Assembly (NCBI RefSeq): GCF_032878975.1
Contig: NZ_CP043875.1
Span: 2,038,370 to 2,102,369 of the forward strand
DNA length: 64,000 bases
Reading direction: 5' to 3'
Source of the DNA: Methanoplanus sp. FWC-SCC4
GTDB lineage: Archaea > Halobacteriota > Methanomicrobia > Methanomicrobiales > Methanomicrobiaceae
Shown here: piece by piece, positions 51,994 through 62,491 of the stretch
Numbering within the stretch: the stretch's first letter is position 1
How the letters are laid out: the number at the start of each line of letters is the position of its first letter
Notes under the pieces: generated by a model
What the model was told of the DNA's origin: nothing
Seen by the model: the letters and a program-made list of their open reading frames with translations, nothing else
Database searches by the model: none
Position numbers and translations under genes: made by a program

Positions 51994-52932
51994 ATGTCGC
52001 AAGAGAGACTTCTCCAGACTGTTGTAAGCGTGCTGATAATGGCAGGTTACAATGTATCAGAGCGTTGCGGGATGCGTCCGCGCAGTTTTGACCTTATAGC
52101 TGGAAAGCGGGATAACCTTCTGGTGATAAAAGTAGTTTCCCATATAGACAGCGTAGGCGAGGATAGTGCACACGATCTTTGTATTATTGCAAAACACCTC
52201 AGTGCAAAACCCCTTTTAGTCGGAGAAAAATCAAGGGACTCCGAACTTGAGAGAGGAGCTGTTTATTTAAGATACGGAATTATTGCAACGAGTGCCACAA
52301 CACTCTACGATTTCTTTGTAGAGGACGTTCCCCCGCTTGTATATGCCCAGCCGGGCGGTCTGTACGTAAATATCAACGGAACAAAACTACGGGAGATGCG
52401 TGAGCGGCACAGTTTGTCCCTTGGGGATCTGGCAAACTCACTTGGTGTTTCCAGAAGAACAATATCAAAGTATGAAAGCGGCATGGGTACAACCCTCGAC
52501 ATTGCAATAAAACTCGAAGAACTCTTTGATACTGCAATTGTCGAGGCAATTGATCTCCTTTCACACGGCCCTTCACCAGGGTTTGATCTTAAACACGAAG
52601 AACAGAAAGAGGATAAAAGTGCCAAATCATCATCCGTCCCACAGGATTTTGAAAGGCTTGGAATGGAGACACACCCCATGCAGCGTGCGCCTTTTGAAGC
52701 ACTTGCCATATATGAAAAAACAACAATTCTTGCCGGCTACGGTACTGCACAAAAAACGCTCAGACGTGCAGCGCTGATAGGGAATATATCGGACATTACA
52801 AATTCAAGAGCCGTATGTGTCATTACCGATTATAATAAAAGAAAAAAAGTGGGAAAGACACTTATCATCGGCGAAGAAGAACTTTCAACCCTGAATCTTG
52901 GTTCTGATCTCATTGATCTGATCGACGAGTGA
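51994..52932 (+). CDS. Archaeal HTH-type transcriptional regulator
   Basis: A 312-residue protein of a conserved archaeal family. Residues 1-115 (RLLQTVVSVLIMAGYNVSER, FDLIAGKRDNLLVIKVVSHI) look like a nuclease-like or restriction-endonuclease-fold sensing domain; residues 128-185 are a Cro/Xre helix-turn-helix (LREMRERHSLSLGDLANSLG, then VSRRTISKYESGM). A C-terminal domain of about 100 residues follows. It lies 57 bases before the thermosome gene. Target genes unknown; the neighbour is a possibility only. Confidence 0.85.
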   Translation: MSQERLLQTVVSVLIMAGYNVSERCGMRPRSFDLIAGKRDNLLVIKVVSHIDSVGEDSAHDLCIIAKHLSAKPLLVGEKSRDSELERGAVYLRYGIIATSATTLYDFFVEDVPPLVYAQPGGLYVNINGTKLREMRERHSLSLGDLANSLGVSRRTISKYESGMGTTLDIAIKLEELFDTAIVEAIDLLSHGPSPGFDLKHEEQKEDKSAKSSSVPQDFERLGMETHPMQRAPFEALAIYEKTTILAGYGTAQKTLRRAALIGNISDITNSRAVCVITDYNKRKKVGKTLIIGEEELSTLNLGSDLIDLIDE

Positions 52933-52980
52933 TAATATATATATAGAACTACTAACCACCTTTTTAAGAAATTAAAGGAG
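52930..52980 (+). promoter_or_regulatory. Promoter and ribosome-binding site of the thermosome gene
   Basis: A TATA-like ATAATATATATATA at about 52932-52945 lies 45-55 bases before the ATG at 52990, and AAAGGAG at 52974-52980 is a good ribosome-binding site. This suggests its own strong promoter rather than read-through from the HTH gene. Confidence 0.55.
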
Positions 52981-52989
52981 ATAATAATC

Positions 52990-54648
52990 ATGGCAGCAAA
53001 TCTTGGCGGTCAGCCAATTTTCATTCTTAAAGAAGGCAGCCAGCGCACACGCGGTCGCGATGCGCAGAGCGGCAATATTGCAGCAGCAAAGGCAGTTGCA
53101 GGCGCAGTTCGTACAACACTCGGTCCAAAAGGTATGGACAAGATGCTTGTTGACACCATCGGTGATGTCGTAATCACAAACGACGGCGTTACAATCCTCA
53201 AAGAGATGGATATCGAGCACCCTGCAGCAAAGATGATGGTCGAGGTTGCAAAGACACAGGACGATGAGGTCGGAGACGGAACAACATCAGCTGTAGTCAT
53301 TGCAGGTGAACTTTTAAAGCGCTCAGAAGAGCTTCTTGACCAGGATGTTCACCCCACAGTAATTGCACACGGTTACAGACTTGCAGCAGACAAGGCACAG
53401 GAACTCATCAAAGAGCTTGCAATCGACGTCAAGGCAGACGATGTTGAAATGCTCAAGAAGATTGCAGACACAGCAATGACAGGAAAAGGTGCAGAGGCAG
53501 CAAAGGAAAAACTCAACGAACTTGTCGTAAAGGCAATCACAATGATTGCAGATGAGGACGGAACAGTCGACACAGACTTTGTTAAAGTTGAAAAGAAAGT
53601 CGGCGGTTCAATCGAGGACTCAGAAATTGTCGAGGGTGTTGTAATCGACAAAGAGCGTGTACACCCCGCAATGCCAAAGAAGGTAGAAAACGCAAAGATT
53701 CTCCTCTTAAATGCACCTGTTGAATTCAAGAAGACAGAAGTGGATGCAGAGATCTCAATCACATCACCGGACCAGCTTCAGATGTTCCTTGATGAAGAAG
53801 AAAAGATGATCAAATCAATGGTCAGCAAGATTGTTGATTCAGGTGCAAATGTTCTCGTATGCCAGAAAGGTATCGATGACATCGCACAGCACTACCTCGC
53901 AAAAGCAGGAGTTCTTGCAGTCCGCCGTGTAAAGAAGTCAGACCTGACAAAACTTTCACGTGCAACAGGCGCATCAGTCATCTCCTCAATCGATGCAATT
54001 GACGCAAATGAATTCGGTTCAGCAGGCCTTGTCGAAGAGAAGAAGGTCGGCGGCGAAGAGATGATCTTTGTCACAGAATGCAACAACCCGAAAGCATGCA
54101 CACTCATCGTACGCGGTGGAACAGAACACGTTGTAGATGAACTTGACCGTGCACTTGAAGACGCACTCCGCGTTGTATCAGTCGCAGTCGAAGACAAGAA
54201 GTTTGTTGCAGGCGGAGGATCACCGGAAGTTGAGCTTTCACTCAGACTCCGTGAATTTGCAGCAACCCAGGAAGGACGTGCACAGCTTGCAATTGAATCA
54301 TTCGCAGGCGCTCTTGAGATCATCCCAAGAACACTCGCAGAAAATGCAGGTCTTGACCCAATCGACATGCTTGTCGAACTCCGCTCAGAACACGAGAACG
54401 GCAAGAAGACAGCAGGTCTTAACGTATTTGAGGCAAAGGCAGTTGATATGCTTGCAGCAGGCGTAGTTGAGCCAATGCGTGTCAAGACACAGGCAATTGC
54501 ATCAGCAGCAGAAGCCGCAATCATGATCCTCAGAATCGATGACGTAATCGCTGCATCCAAGATGGGCGGCGGCGACATGCCTTCACCTGAAGAAATGGCA
54601 GGTATGGGCGGCATGGGTGGCATGGGCGGAATGCCACCAATGATGTAA
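52990..54648 (+). CDS. ths: Thermosome subunit (group II chaperonin)
   Basis: A 552-residue chaperonin subunit. Typical sequences are [40 protein letters not shown], and [19 protein letters not shown] with the catalytic D-G-T-T; later [20 protein letters not shown] and [10 protein letters not shown]-like text close the equatorial domain. The tail is rich in G-G-M repeats as in methanogens. Group II chaperonins form two stacked rings and fold cytosolic proteins using ATP. Codon use is strongly biased toward few codons, consistent with high expression. Confidence 0.98.
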   Translation: MAANLGGQPIFILKEGSQRTRGRDAQSGNIAAAKAVAGAVRTTLGPKGMDKMLVDTIGDVVITNDGVTILKEMDIEHPAAKMMVEVAKTQDDEVGDGTTSAVVIAGELLKRSEELLDQDVHPTVIAHGYRLAADKAQELIKELAIDVKADDVEMLKKIADTAMTGKGAEAAKEKLNELVVKAITMIADEDGTVDTDFVKVEKKVGGSIEDSEIVEGVVIDKERVHPAMPKKVENAKILLLNAPVEFKKTEVDAEISITSPDQLQMFLDEEEKMIKSMVSKIVDSGANVLVCQKGIDDIAQHYLAKAGVLAVRRVKKSDLTKLSRATGASVISSIDAIDANEFGSAGLVEEKKVGGEEMIFVTECNNPKACTLIVRGGTEHVVDELDRALEDALRVVSVAVEDKKFVAGGGSPEVELSLRLREFAATQEGRAQLAIESFAGALEIIPRTLAENAGLDPIDMLVELRSEHENGKKTAGLNVFEAKAVDMLAAGVVEPMRVKTQAIASAAEAAIMILRIDDVIAASKMGGGDMPSPEEMAGMGGMGGMGGMPPMM

Positions 54649-55100
54649 TACCAAAATTAAATCAAATTTTTATATCTTTTTTAGCCGGTTTAACTTATTT
54701 TTAAAAAATTATACAGAATGTTTTTTGATTGTTTCCGGATGCGTCAGTTTTTTTAAGAAAATTCATAGGTGATTTTTCAAAAGTTTTGTCTGAATTTTAA
54801 AAATGAGATTATAAGCAGACCATATCTGTTTGTTATGCATTTGTGCGCAGCTTATGTGAATGGCATATATTTCCACTCCGGACGTCTATTTTATCAAAGG
54901 TTTCTTTTTGATTATATATTTTAGAAATATCATTTTGGGAAAGGCCAGGGGTTTTGCAAATTATTTCATAAAGAAAGAAAACCAGATAGCAACAATTATC
55001 AGAGATAATAAATATAGTGAGTATAATTGAAAAATTATTTTTACTTAACTTAAACAACTCAATTAAATAAATCAATCTTTGTTTGAAGGGGGAGCAAAAA
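54649..55100. other. Intergenic stretch after the thermosome gene
   Basis: A T-rich run ATTTTTATATCTTTTTT at 54665-54681 probably ends thermosome transcription. The rest (54700-55080) holds no firm gene. A minus-strand frame (54833-55075) includes the text CKTPGLSQNDISKIYNQKET, which could be a helix-turn-helix remnant, and a plus-strand frame from 54859 competes with it; neither has gene-like support. Confidence 0.4.
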
Positions 55101-56990
55101 ATGACGGTTAAAAAAAATAAAGATAATTACAAACTGTCCCTTATATCATACCTTCTTATAGCCATCATAATAATTATAGCGCCTCTTTTTGCAATAATTT
55201 CATTCATTGACTACAATGAAATAAAAAATGACTTTAATTCAAATTATAATCTCCTTCAGAATAATACTGAAAACAGTATAATGGAGGCAATAGAACTCTC
55301 AAACAAAGGTCTTCTGGTTTATGACAAAACACTTGATGAACAGATGAGATCAGCTTTCATACCTTTTTTTGAGGAATATTACAATAAAAATCAAAATCCC
55401 GAAGAGATGGATCTCGAATTTATAAAAGAAAAATTAGGGGATAATTATGAACTCTATATAATTAATAAAAACCAGGTCATCATAAAGACGACAAAAGAAG
55501 AAGATATGGGACTTGATTTTAAGGCATACAGTGATTTTTCAAATTATCTTGATGAAATTCTTCAAACCGACGGTTATTCTGGAGACAGGGTTGTAAGAGG
55601 CCTGAATGATTTAAATACCGTAAGCAAGTATTCGTACTACCCTACTCCGGATCACAACTATATTCTTGAATTATCATATGAAATCAAGGACTACGACGAA
55701 ATAAGATCCCATCTGAAATATTCAGCACCTGTTGAGGATTTGAAAGGGATGAATCCCTATCTTAAGGACGTGGCACTCTATGACATATTCGGATATACAA
55801 TAAAAAATGCAGATGAGACCAGTCCTGAAATCCTGAATATGCTAAAAGAGCAGATCTTGCAAAATGAAAATAACTTTGAGGTTACAAATGAGGACGAAAA
55901 GACGGTTACAAGATACAGGTACACAGACCTCTATGATCCTGAATTTGGATCAAACCCGAGTGTTGTAGTTGGTTTTACATATTCAAAAGAGCTTATCGAA
56001 ACCGAATTAAATAAAATGGTAGTTTCAAAATTTGCGTCTTTTATTCTGATTTTCGCTTTAATCATCATGATTTCATATGTTGTTTCCACACATGTTGCAA
56101 TGCCTGTAAAAACACTTGCAGAAGATACAGATACGATATTAAAAGGCGATCTTGAGAGGAAAATCAAAACCGGCGGCCCTGAAGAGATCATATCCCTTCA
56201 AAACAGCATTTCTGAAATGGTAAACCGTCTCAAAAATAATATATCCGTACTGGAGGAACAAAAAAAGACTATCCTCATTCACAATCAGGAGCTTGAATCG
56301 CTCATAGATAAAAGAACCAATGAACTGAGAACCGCAGGTGAAGATGCCGACTTTTTCCTGGATATAATGACACACGACATAAACAATGCAAATATGGCTG
56401 CACTCGGATTTGCAGAATATCTTAACGATTCACTCAGCGATGACCTTAAAATCCCTTCAGAAAAGATAATTGCATCAATAAAACACAGTGATGATATCAT
56501 AAAAAATGTCTCAACAATCAGAAAGATAAGGGAAAAGGGAAGCCAGATGAAATTCATCGATCTGGATGAAACGATAAATAAGGTAATAAGACATTTCCCG
56601 GACATTAATATCAGTTTTGAAGAATCAGGACAGAGAGTCATTGCAAATGAACTTCTGACCGAGGTCTTCTCAAACATACTTGGCAATTCACAGAAATATG
56701 CAGGCAAAAACTGCAATGTAAAGATATACACAAAAGAACAGGGTGACCGGATTAAAATAATTATTGAAGACGACGGTCCGGGAATCCCTGATGAGATGAA
56801 AAACCGGATTTTTGAGAAATTTTTACGGAATCTGGATAATAAAAACAGGGTAAGCGGAAAGGGGATCGGACTCTACATCGTACATGACCTTGTTGCCCTG
56901 AAGTACGGCGGAGAGGTATATGCAGAAGACAAAATCCCCGGGGAACATGAAAACGGGCTTAGGATCTGTGTGATCCTGAAAAAAGGTTAG
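55101..56990 (+). CDS. Membrane sensor histidine kinase (orphan)
   Basis: A 629-residue kinase. Helix 1 (about residues 15-35) and helix 2 (about 312-332, LIFALIIMISYVVSTHVAMP) frame an extracellular sensor domain of about 270 residues, likely Cache-type, followed by a HAMP linker (about 335-385) and a short coiled coil. The phosphoacceptor region reads FFLDIMTHDINNANMAALGF with His425, and the ATPase has NILGNSQKYAG (N box), IIEDDGPGIPDEMKNRIFEK (G1) and GKGIGLYIVHDLVALKYGGE (G2). ATG 55101 follows AAGGGGGAG. No response regulator is adjacent; the ligand is unknown. Confidence 0.9.
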   Translation: MTVKKNKDNYKLSLISYLLIAIIIIIAPLFAIISFIDYNEIKNDFNSNYNLLQNNTENSIMEAIELSNKGLLVYDKTLDEQMRSAFIPFFEEYYNKNQNPEEMDLEFIKEKLGDNYELYIINKNQVIIKTTKEEDMGLDFKAYSDFSNYLDEILQTDGYSGDRVVRGLNDLNTVSKYSYYPTPDHNYILELSYEIKDYDEIRSHLKYSAPVEDLKGMNPYLKDVALYDIFGYTIKNADETSPEILNMLKEQILQNENNFEVTNEDEKTVTRYRYTDLYDPEFGSNPSVVVGFTYSKELIETELNKMVVSKFASFILIFALIIMISYVVSTHVAMPVKTLAEDTDTILKGDLERKIKTGGPEEIISLQNSISEMVNRLKNNISVLEEQKKTILIHNQELESLIDKRTNELRTAGEDADFFLDIMTHDINNANMAALGFAEYLNDSLSDDLKIPSEKIIASIKHSDDIIKNVSTIRKIREKGSQMKFIDLDETINKVIRHFPDINISFEESGQRVIANELLTEVFSNILGNSQKYAGKNCNVKIYTKEQGDRIKIIIEDDGPGIPDEMKNRIFEKFLRNLDNKNRVSGKGIGLYIVHDLVALKYGGEVYAEDKIPGEHENGLRICVILKKG

Positions 56991-57051
56991 TCTGATATCA
57001 GCAGATAAATATAATTTTTTACCACTGCATCATATTTTCCGGATTTACTGA

Positions 57052-57924
57052 TTAAAGCCGGACATCAAGGCCAAGTATGGAACTTTTGCCCGAAAAAACA
57101 TCCCTTGCTATTTTAAAAAGACCTACAGAGGCACACCACTCGTCATAAACCAAAACATCCACACCCAAAAGCCCGGAGACCTCAGAGGCAATAAGAGGGG
57201 CGGCCGAACCCGCAAGTGCAATTTTTGCATTTTTGTTCAAAAGCCCAAGAGAGGCACATTCCATTGCCGAAAACATGGCAAGTGCACTTAAACGATCAGA
57301 CTCAGGGAGATTTTCATCAACACCGGCATGCATAAACGCCTCATTTGCAGTCCACTCCCCATAATCAATTTTCCTGATACCGTCCACATCAATTGCCCCG
57401 TGCTTTCTGCCAGGCGCAAACACACATGCATCAAATGCACCGGTAATTTTCCCCTCCGACACGAGAAGCGACACCGTGTTTGAACTTACATCAGAAACAA
57501 TGAAATCATCGCCCAGTTTTTGCATGACTTCGTATGCAATCCCGAGCTTTTCAGGACTGGTCTGGTGGGAATATACCTTAAAGCGTGGGTCAGTAGGGGA
57601 ATTCCTGTGAATTCCGGGGATTACTATTGCAGGAATCCCGCTTTTGTATATTTCATCATAAACACGCGTTCCGCCGCCTATGTGTTCACCGGCACCCTCA
57701 CGTGTGATTACTCCCCTGTTTTTAACATCCCTTATATTTGTGATTTCAGAGATCCCGTCACCCATCGAATAGCAGACGGAAAAACCCTCTATATCGTCAA
57801 CACTGCATATCTCTTCCAAATCCGAGAGTTCAAAATATACCGCGTCCTTGCGTGAGATCTTGAAGTATTTATCCTCTGATGCAAATCTTATGGCGGTAGT
57901 TCCGTGATCAATGCCTATGAACAT
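57052..57924 (-). CDS. Methanogenesis marker protein 12 (kinase-like ASKHA fold)
   Basis: A 290-residue protein with the ASKHA phosphate loop MFIGIDHGTTAIRFASED at the start and FIVSDVSSNTVSLLVSEGK and IALAGSAAPLIASEVSGLLG as later nucleotide-binding texts. Size and these motifs match the methanogenesis marker 12 group, found in methanogens and related to sugar-kinase-like proteins (DUF1464). The biochemical role is not established. It is a solitary gene, antiparallel to the histidine kinase. Confidence 0.78.
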   Translation of the reverse strand: MFIGIDHGTTAIRFASEDKYFKISRKDAVYFELSDLEEICSVDDIEGFSVCYSMGDGISEITNIRDVKNRGVITREGAGEHIGGGTRVYDEIYKSGIPAIVIPGIHRNSPTDPRFKVYSHQTSPEKLGIAYEVMQKLGDDFIVSDVSSNTVSLLVSEGKITGAFDACVFAPGRKHGAIDVDGIRKIDYGEWTANEAFMHAGVDENLPESDRLSALAMFSAMECASLGLLNKNAKIALAGSAAPLIASEVSGLLGVDVLVYDEWCASVGLFKIARDVFSGKSSILGLDVRL

Positions 57925-58175
57925 GATTTTCCTGATAACTATTTGGCATGAAAATCATAAATCATTTCCATAAAAAACAGTCTGGTTTTTAGTTTTCATG
58001 ACTTCCCATATATAAGGGGAATTATTATATTCAGCCCTGCCAGTTAAGTGATTCAGGATAGAAAGCATCATGCATATTAATATAAGAAAAATCTGAAAGA
58101 ATGCGTAAAAGATCAAAACCCCGTGACAATCAAAATACAGGGTTATTTTTTTGTAATATATGGAGATAAACAGAT

Positions 58176-59339
58176 TTGAACACTTCAGACAACGATAATT
58201 TTAAACCCGAAGGGATAATCGGGGTATTTGCACTTTTTGCGATATGCGCAGCAGTTATATTTCTCATTCCGGTTTCGGGAGACGCGGAATCATTCGTACT
58301 CTCAATTCTTCAGGTTGCACCGTTTGTAACACTTGGAATGCTGGCATATCTCTCGGAGCGTTTCCCCGGACTTAAAATTCCAACATACATGTGCCTGTTC
58401 TCATTAATCGGAATTTCAGCACTTCTCGCAGTTGGAATAGGGGCTGTTTCTATCCTTCCGCCTGAAATTATATCAGCTACGGATGACGCATTTATCGAGG
58501 CATCGATTGAGGCAGGGGCATTCAATGCGGAAATTCTTCAGCTTACGCTGCTATTTTGCCTGACAGTCATTGCCGGACTTTTTAGCCTGGTTGGTTTATC
58601 AACAAAATTCAGGGAATTTCTGGCACGTTATATTCCAATAGACCCGAAGTCATTTCCGCATAAGATAGCACTTGTTGCAATTCTTGCGATAACACTGACC
58701 ATGGTCGTTCCGCTCCTCGTAACAGGGGCTCCGCCGTATTTATCCGAAGCTTTTCTAAACGCACCCGACCAGATGATGTCTGATGCAATAACTCTGGATA
58801 TATTCACACTTCTCTCAATGGTGCTTGCATCCTTTTTGCTTGCAGGGCTTTTTACAACAAGAAACCTGAAAGATGTCGCTGAAAGGCTCGGTCTTGTAAA
58901 ACCTTCAGGCAGGGAAATCCTTATCGCAGCAGGATTTGGTATCCTGCTTGTTGCACTTTTTACAGGGATAGATCACCTGATAAGCTTCATCTGGGATTAT
59001 ATGGGCTGGGCAACAACCGATTCGGAAGCGGTAAACAAACTCTTTGCCGCCTATTTAACACCGGTTGGAATAGTTGTAGCAGCAGTCTGTGCAGGTTTTG
59101 GCGAAGAGATTGCAATAAGGGGTCTCCTGCAGCCAAAGTTTGGCATTATCATACCGTCACTTTTATTTGCCGCACTTCATGCATTCCAGTACAGCTGGGA
59201 CGGTGTCTTGTCAGTCTTTATTGCAGGAATTATCTTTGCAATCATAAGAAGCCGTTACAACACCTCGGTTTCGGCAATCACACACACAGTGTATGACTTC
59301 ATCCTCTTCTTTGTAATTATGACAGGGATTTCAATCTGA
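58176..59339 (+). CDS. CPBP-family intramembrane metalloprotease
   Basis: A 387-residue membrane protein with about ten helices. The CAAX-protease/bacteriocin-processing motifs are in the C-terminal half: E-E-x3-R in GFGEEIAIRGLLQ, F-x3-H in LFAALHAFQYSW, and the third His in SAITHTVYDF. Such enzymes cut within or near the membrane, in bacteria often for bacteriocin self-immunity or prenyl-protein processing. The start is TTG 58176 (ribosome-binding GGAG at 58161-58164); no ATG is available in frame upstream. Substrate unknown. Confidence 0.85.
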   Translation: MNTSDNDNFKPEGIIGVFALFAICAAVIFLIPVSGDAESFVLSILQVAPFVTLGMLAYLSERFPGLKIPTYMCLFSLIGISALLAVGIGAVSILPPEIISATDDAFIEASIEAGAFNAEILQLTLLFCLTVIAGLFSLVGLSTKFREFLARYIPIDPKSFPHKIALVAILAITLTMVVPLLVTGAPPYLSEAFLNAPDQMMSDAITLDIFTLLSMVLASFLLAGLFTTRNLKDVAERLGLVKPSGREILIAAGFGILLVALFTGIDHLISFIWDYMGWATTDSEAVNKLFAAYLTPVGIVVAAVCAGFGEEIAIRGLLQPKFGIIIPSLLFAALHAFQYSWDGVLSVFIAGIIFAIIRSRYNTSVSAITHTVYDFILFFVIMTGISI

Positions 59340-59604
59340 ATTGTTTAAAAAAATAATCAGAATCAAAAATTAAAAACCAAAACAACCCCCTGATTTTTAA
59401 AGCATAAGTGGGGAAAATAATTTTTTTGTGGGATAAATCTGAGTACATCCACACCTGGTCACAACCGCAATAATATTTAGGAGTTTTATAAACATTATTC
59501 ATGCAGAAAATTTAAGCTGCACCGGTTTTTTAAAAAAAGGTGTCTGAAAAAAGTTTCAGGCAGCGTCTTATGAAAATTTACGGAGTTGATTTCAGAGATA
59601 ATAT
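59340..59604. other. Intergenic stretch between convergent genes
   Basis: No gene is seen in 265 bases. A T-rich run lies at 59421-59427, and the duplicated tract GTCTGAAAAAAGTTTCAGGCAGC (59541-59563) contains the inverted pair CTGAAA/TTTCAG around 59543-59558, a plausible terminator hairpin. Confidence 0.45.
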
Positions 59605-60486
59605 TCAGACTCTGAACTTTCCGTCATACTTTCGCTTTATCCACTCCATCGCCACAATCACCAGTATGCCGGAGATAAACAAAAATATGACACTTAAGTC
59701 AAAACCCCCTGCACTTTCAATTTTATTGAAAAGCATCCTTACCGAACCGAGCATCAGCCCTGTCAGGAATGAGAGCATTGAAACCTGATGATTTTTTAAG
59801 AGGTATTTAAGAACCTTTGAAAACATCAAAAGACCGATAAGACCGCCTGCGATATAGGAGATAATCTCCGGGAGTGATACCGCCTTTAACGCTGCAAGAA
59901 GATACTCGTACTGATTCATAAGAAGTGTGATGTATGCTCCCGAAATTCCAGGAAGGATCATTGCACATATTGCAATCATGCCTGTGAAGAACAAAACCGG
60001 AAGAGAGTGTCCAAGAGATGCGGGGTTTAATCCTGCTATCACGAATCCTGCAATAATTCCACAGATAAGAAACAATCCGGCTTTTATCGTCCTTGCTTCG
60101 TATTCAATCTCCAGGAAAATCAAAACGGACGAGGCAACAATCAGCCCGAAGAAAAACGAGTAGGTAAGGCCCGGATAGACTTCAAGAAGATATAGTATAA
60201 TCCTTGCAAAAGTTATGACTGCAAGACCTATTCCTCCAACAAGGAACAGAAGAAATACAAAATCAATTCTTTCAAGCTCTTTTTCAAAGGATTTGAAATC
60301 CCCCTTTAACAAAGGAACGACAATAGCAGGGCGTATATTTCCAATTGCCGTTATAAGCCTTTCATATATCCCTGTGATAAGTGCAATAGTCCCCCCCGAT
60401 ACCCCGGGGATGATGTCACAAGTCCCCATCAAAAGACCTTTTATTAATATTGAAAAATTTTCAACAATTAAATCGTAAATTTTCAC
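59605..60486 (-). CDS. DUF368-family membrane protein
   Basis: A 293-residue membrane protein with about eight to nine helices. The hallmark of the DUF368 family is present twice: KGLLMGTCDIIPGVSGGTIA near residue 17 and IAICAMILPGISGAYITLLM near residue 180, as in an inverted repeat with P-G-x-S-G re-entrant loops. Members have been linked to polyprenyl-phosphate translocation in bacteria, where DUF368 and DedA proteins act as undecaprenyl-phosphate flippases; whether the archaeal form moves dolichyl phosphate is inference. If so it may serve the N-glycosylation pathway encoded at 44-50 kb. Confidence 0.88.
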   Translation of the reverse strand: MKIYDLIVENFSILIKGLLMGTCDIIPGVSGGTIALITGIYERLITAIGNIRPAIVVPLLKGDFKSFEKELERIDFVFLLFLVGGIGLAVITFARIILYLLEVYPGLTYSFFFGLIVASSVLIFLEIEYEARTIKAGLFLICGIIAGFVIAGLNPASLGHSLPVLFFTGMIAICAMILPGISGAYITLLMNQYEYLLAALKAVSLPEIISYIAGGLIGLLMFSKVLKYLLKNHQVSMLSFLTGLMLGSVRMLFNKIESAGGFDLSVIFLFISGILVIVAMEWIKRKYDGKFRV

Positions 60487-60600
60487 ATTATTATCTTTGC
60501 CGGATGTATTATTTAATCATTGGAAATACCGGCGCTTACTGGTTTAAGACAGAGTGATCCTGAAATAACAGGAGAAAAAACGGGTAATTATTAAAAAATA

Positions 60601-61230
60601 TTATTTGGTTCCAAAAAGCCTGTCACCCGCATCTCCAAGACCAGGGACAATGTAGCCTTTCTCATTTAAGTGATCATCAATTACAGCCGGCATAATATCG
60701 ACATCAGGATGATCCTCTTCCATTCTTGAAAGACCCTCAGGTGCCGCAAGAATGCAGAGAACCTTAATATCCTTGCATCCCTGCTTTTTCAGGAGCTTGC
60801 AGACGGCAGAGGTTGTTCCTCCGGTTGCAAGCATAGGATCAAGGACATAAACCCTTCTCTGATGGATCTCTGTTGCAAGCTTTGCATAGTAAAGCTTTGG
60901 CTGGAGTGTTGATTCATCACGGTAATATCCGACATAGCTAATCTTGGCAGTCGGGATTACTTTTAAAAATCCTTCCTGCATTCCGATTCCCGCACGGAAA
61001 ATCGGAACAATTGAAGGGTCAATACCGGCTAGTTTCTGAACCTCAACCGGTTTTCCCTCCCATCCGGGTATTGTCGTCTTTTCAAGCTCACAGTCTTTAG
61101 TAACCTCGTATGTCAGAAAGTTTGTAAGTTCTGTTACAAGCTCCCTGAAGTCCTTTGAATTTGTATCAATGTTCCTTAGCATTCCAAGCTTGTGTGTGAC
61201 AAGCGGGTGTGAGACTTTTATAACTGCCAT
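60601..61230 (-). CDS. upp: Uracil phosphoribosyltransferase
   Basis: A 209-residue enzyme making UMP from uracil and PRPP. The PRPP loop YVLDPMLATGGTTSAVCKLL is at about residues 127-146, and the uracil-binding YIVPGLGDAGDRLFGTK closes the protein; the N-terminal VSHPLVTHKLGMLRNIDT is the family start. ATG 61230 (MAVIKVSH) is preferred; it lies just before the stop of uraA (61232), so the two are translationally linked in a uracil-salvage operon. Confidence 0.96.
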   Translation of the reverse strand: MAVIKVSHPLVTHKLGMLRNIDTNSKDFRELVTELTNFLTYEVTKDCELEKTTIPGWEGKPVEVQKLAGIDPSIVPIFRAGIGMQEGFLKVIPTAKISYVGYYRDESTLQPKLYYAKLATEIHQRRVYVLDPMLATGGTTSAVCKLLKKQGCKDIKVLCILAAPEGLSRMEEDHPDVDIMPAVIDDHLNEKGYIVPGLGDAGDRLFGTK

Positions 61231-61231
61231 A

Positions 61232-62491
61232 TCAGAAATCAACTCCGTGATCTTCGGGTTCGCTGCATTCTTTTGGTGCAGGAATTACAAAGTTCAGTAT
61301 TACTCCGATTATTGCTGCAAGTCCTATTCCGGCAAGCTTGAACTCACCGAGAGGAATAAACAGACCTCCGATACCTGTTACGAGAACAAGCGAGAGGATT
61401 ACTATGTTTTTCTGGCAGGAGAGATCGACTTTGTTTTTTATCAGCTGGTCAATACCAAGACTTGCGATAAGGCCAAAGAGCAGGATCATTACTCCGCCCA
61501 TTACAGGTATCGGTATTGAGTGCAGGAATGCACCGATTTTTGCAACGAATGCAAAGAGAATTGCAAATATTGCACCGAATGTCATGATTTTCGGGTCATA
61601 CATCTTTGTCAGTGCAACGGCTCCGGTAACTTCGGAGTATGTTGTGTTTGGCGGACCGCCGATGAAAGATGCGACAAATGTTGCAACACCGTCACCCAGC
61701 ATTGTGTTTTGAACACCGGGGTCTTTGAGGTAGTCTTTGCCTGTAACAGAACCTATTGCAAGAATGTCACCAAAATGCTCGATTGCAGGTGCAATGGCAA
61801 CAGGGACAATGAAAAGAATTGCTGCAAGGTTCCACTCGGGAAGAACAAAGTGAGGCACTGCAATTATATCTGCTGCATAAAATTCTGTAAGGTTGACAAC
61901 GCCAAAGAACAAAGATACAAGGTATCCCACAGCAATTCCGCAGAGGATCGGGATCAGCTTGAACCATCCCTTTGCAAAGATGAACATTGCAAGCGTTGTT
62001 AACAGTGATATTCCTGCGATAATGAGTGCTGTTTCAACAGGTATTACCTGCACGTCTCCTGCAAGGCCGAGAGCCATATTGACAGCGACAGGTGCAAGTG
62101 AAAGACCAATGACACAGATAACAGGCCCGACAACGACAGGCGGGAAGAATTTTTGTACAATCTCAATACCAAAGAAACGGATTATAAAACTTAACAGAAC
62201 ATAAAAAAGACCGGCGGCGGCAAGACCACAAAGGGTGCTCGGAATTCCCCATGTGGCAACACCGTATGATATCGCCGGAATGAAGGCGAACGATGATGCC
62301 AGAAAGATAGGCACTTTCCACCTTGTTATTACCTGAAATATTAATGTTCCTACACCGGCGGTGAACAGTGCAACACTTGGATCAAGACCTGTGAGCAATG
62401 GCACAAGAACAAGAGCACCAAAAGCCACAAAAATGACCTGGACACCACCTATTACTTTTTTAAGAGTATCTGAATAACTAACGGACTCCAT
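61232..62491 (-). CDS. uraA: Uracil/xanthine permease (UraA family)
   Basis: A 419-residue permease with about 13-14 helices of the nucleobase-ascorbate transporter family. Conserved texts are QVIFVAFGALVLVPLLTGLD near the start, AIEHFGDILAIGSVTGKDYL with the Glu that binds the base, GGPPNTTYSEVTGAVALTKM, and PIPVMGGVMILLFGLIASLG. Uptake of uracil is coupled to the proton gradient. ATG 62491 follows GGAGAG by five bases; the upstream ATG at 62521 is not needed. It is co-transcribed with upp. Confidence 0.95.
   Translation of the reverse strand: MESVSYSDTLKKVIGGVQVIFVAFGALVLVPLLTGLDPSVALFTAGVGTLIFQVITRWKVPIFLASSFAFIPAISYGVATWGIPSTLCGLAAAGLFYVLLSFIIRFFGIEIVQKFFPPVVVGPVICVIGLSLAPVAVNMALGLAGDVQVIPVETALIIAGISLLTTLAMFIFAKGWFKLIPILCGIAVGYLVSLFFGVVNLTEFYAADIIAVPHFVLPEWNLAAILFIVPVAIAPAIEHFGDILAIGSVTGKDYLKDPGVQNTMLGDGVATFVASFIGGPPNTTYSEVTGAVALTKMYDPKIMTFGAIFAILFAFVAKIGAFLHSIPIPVMGGVMILLFGLIASLGIDQLIKNKVDLSCQKNIVILSLVLVTGIGGLFIPLGEFKLAGIGLAAIIGVILNFVIPAPKECSEPEDHGVDF

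Noticed and set aside
53892-54623. 243-residue minus-strand frame within the thermosome gene
   Set aside because: Ser-rich antisense frame produced by the biased codon use of the chaperonin gene.
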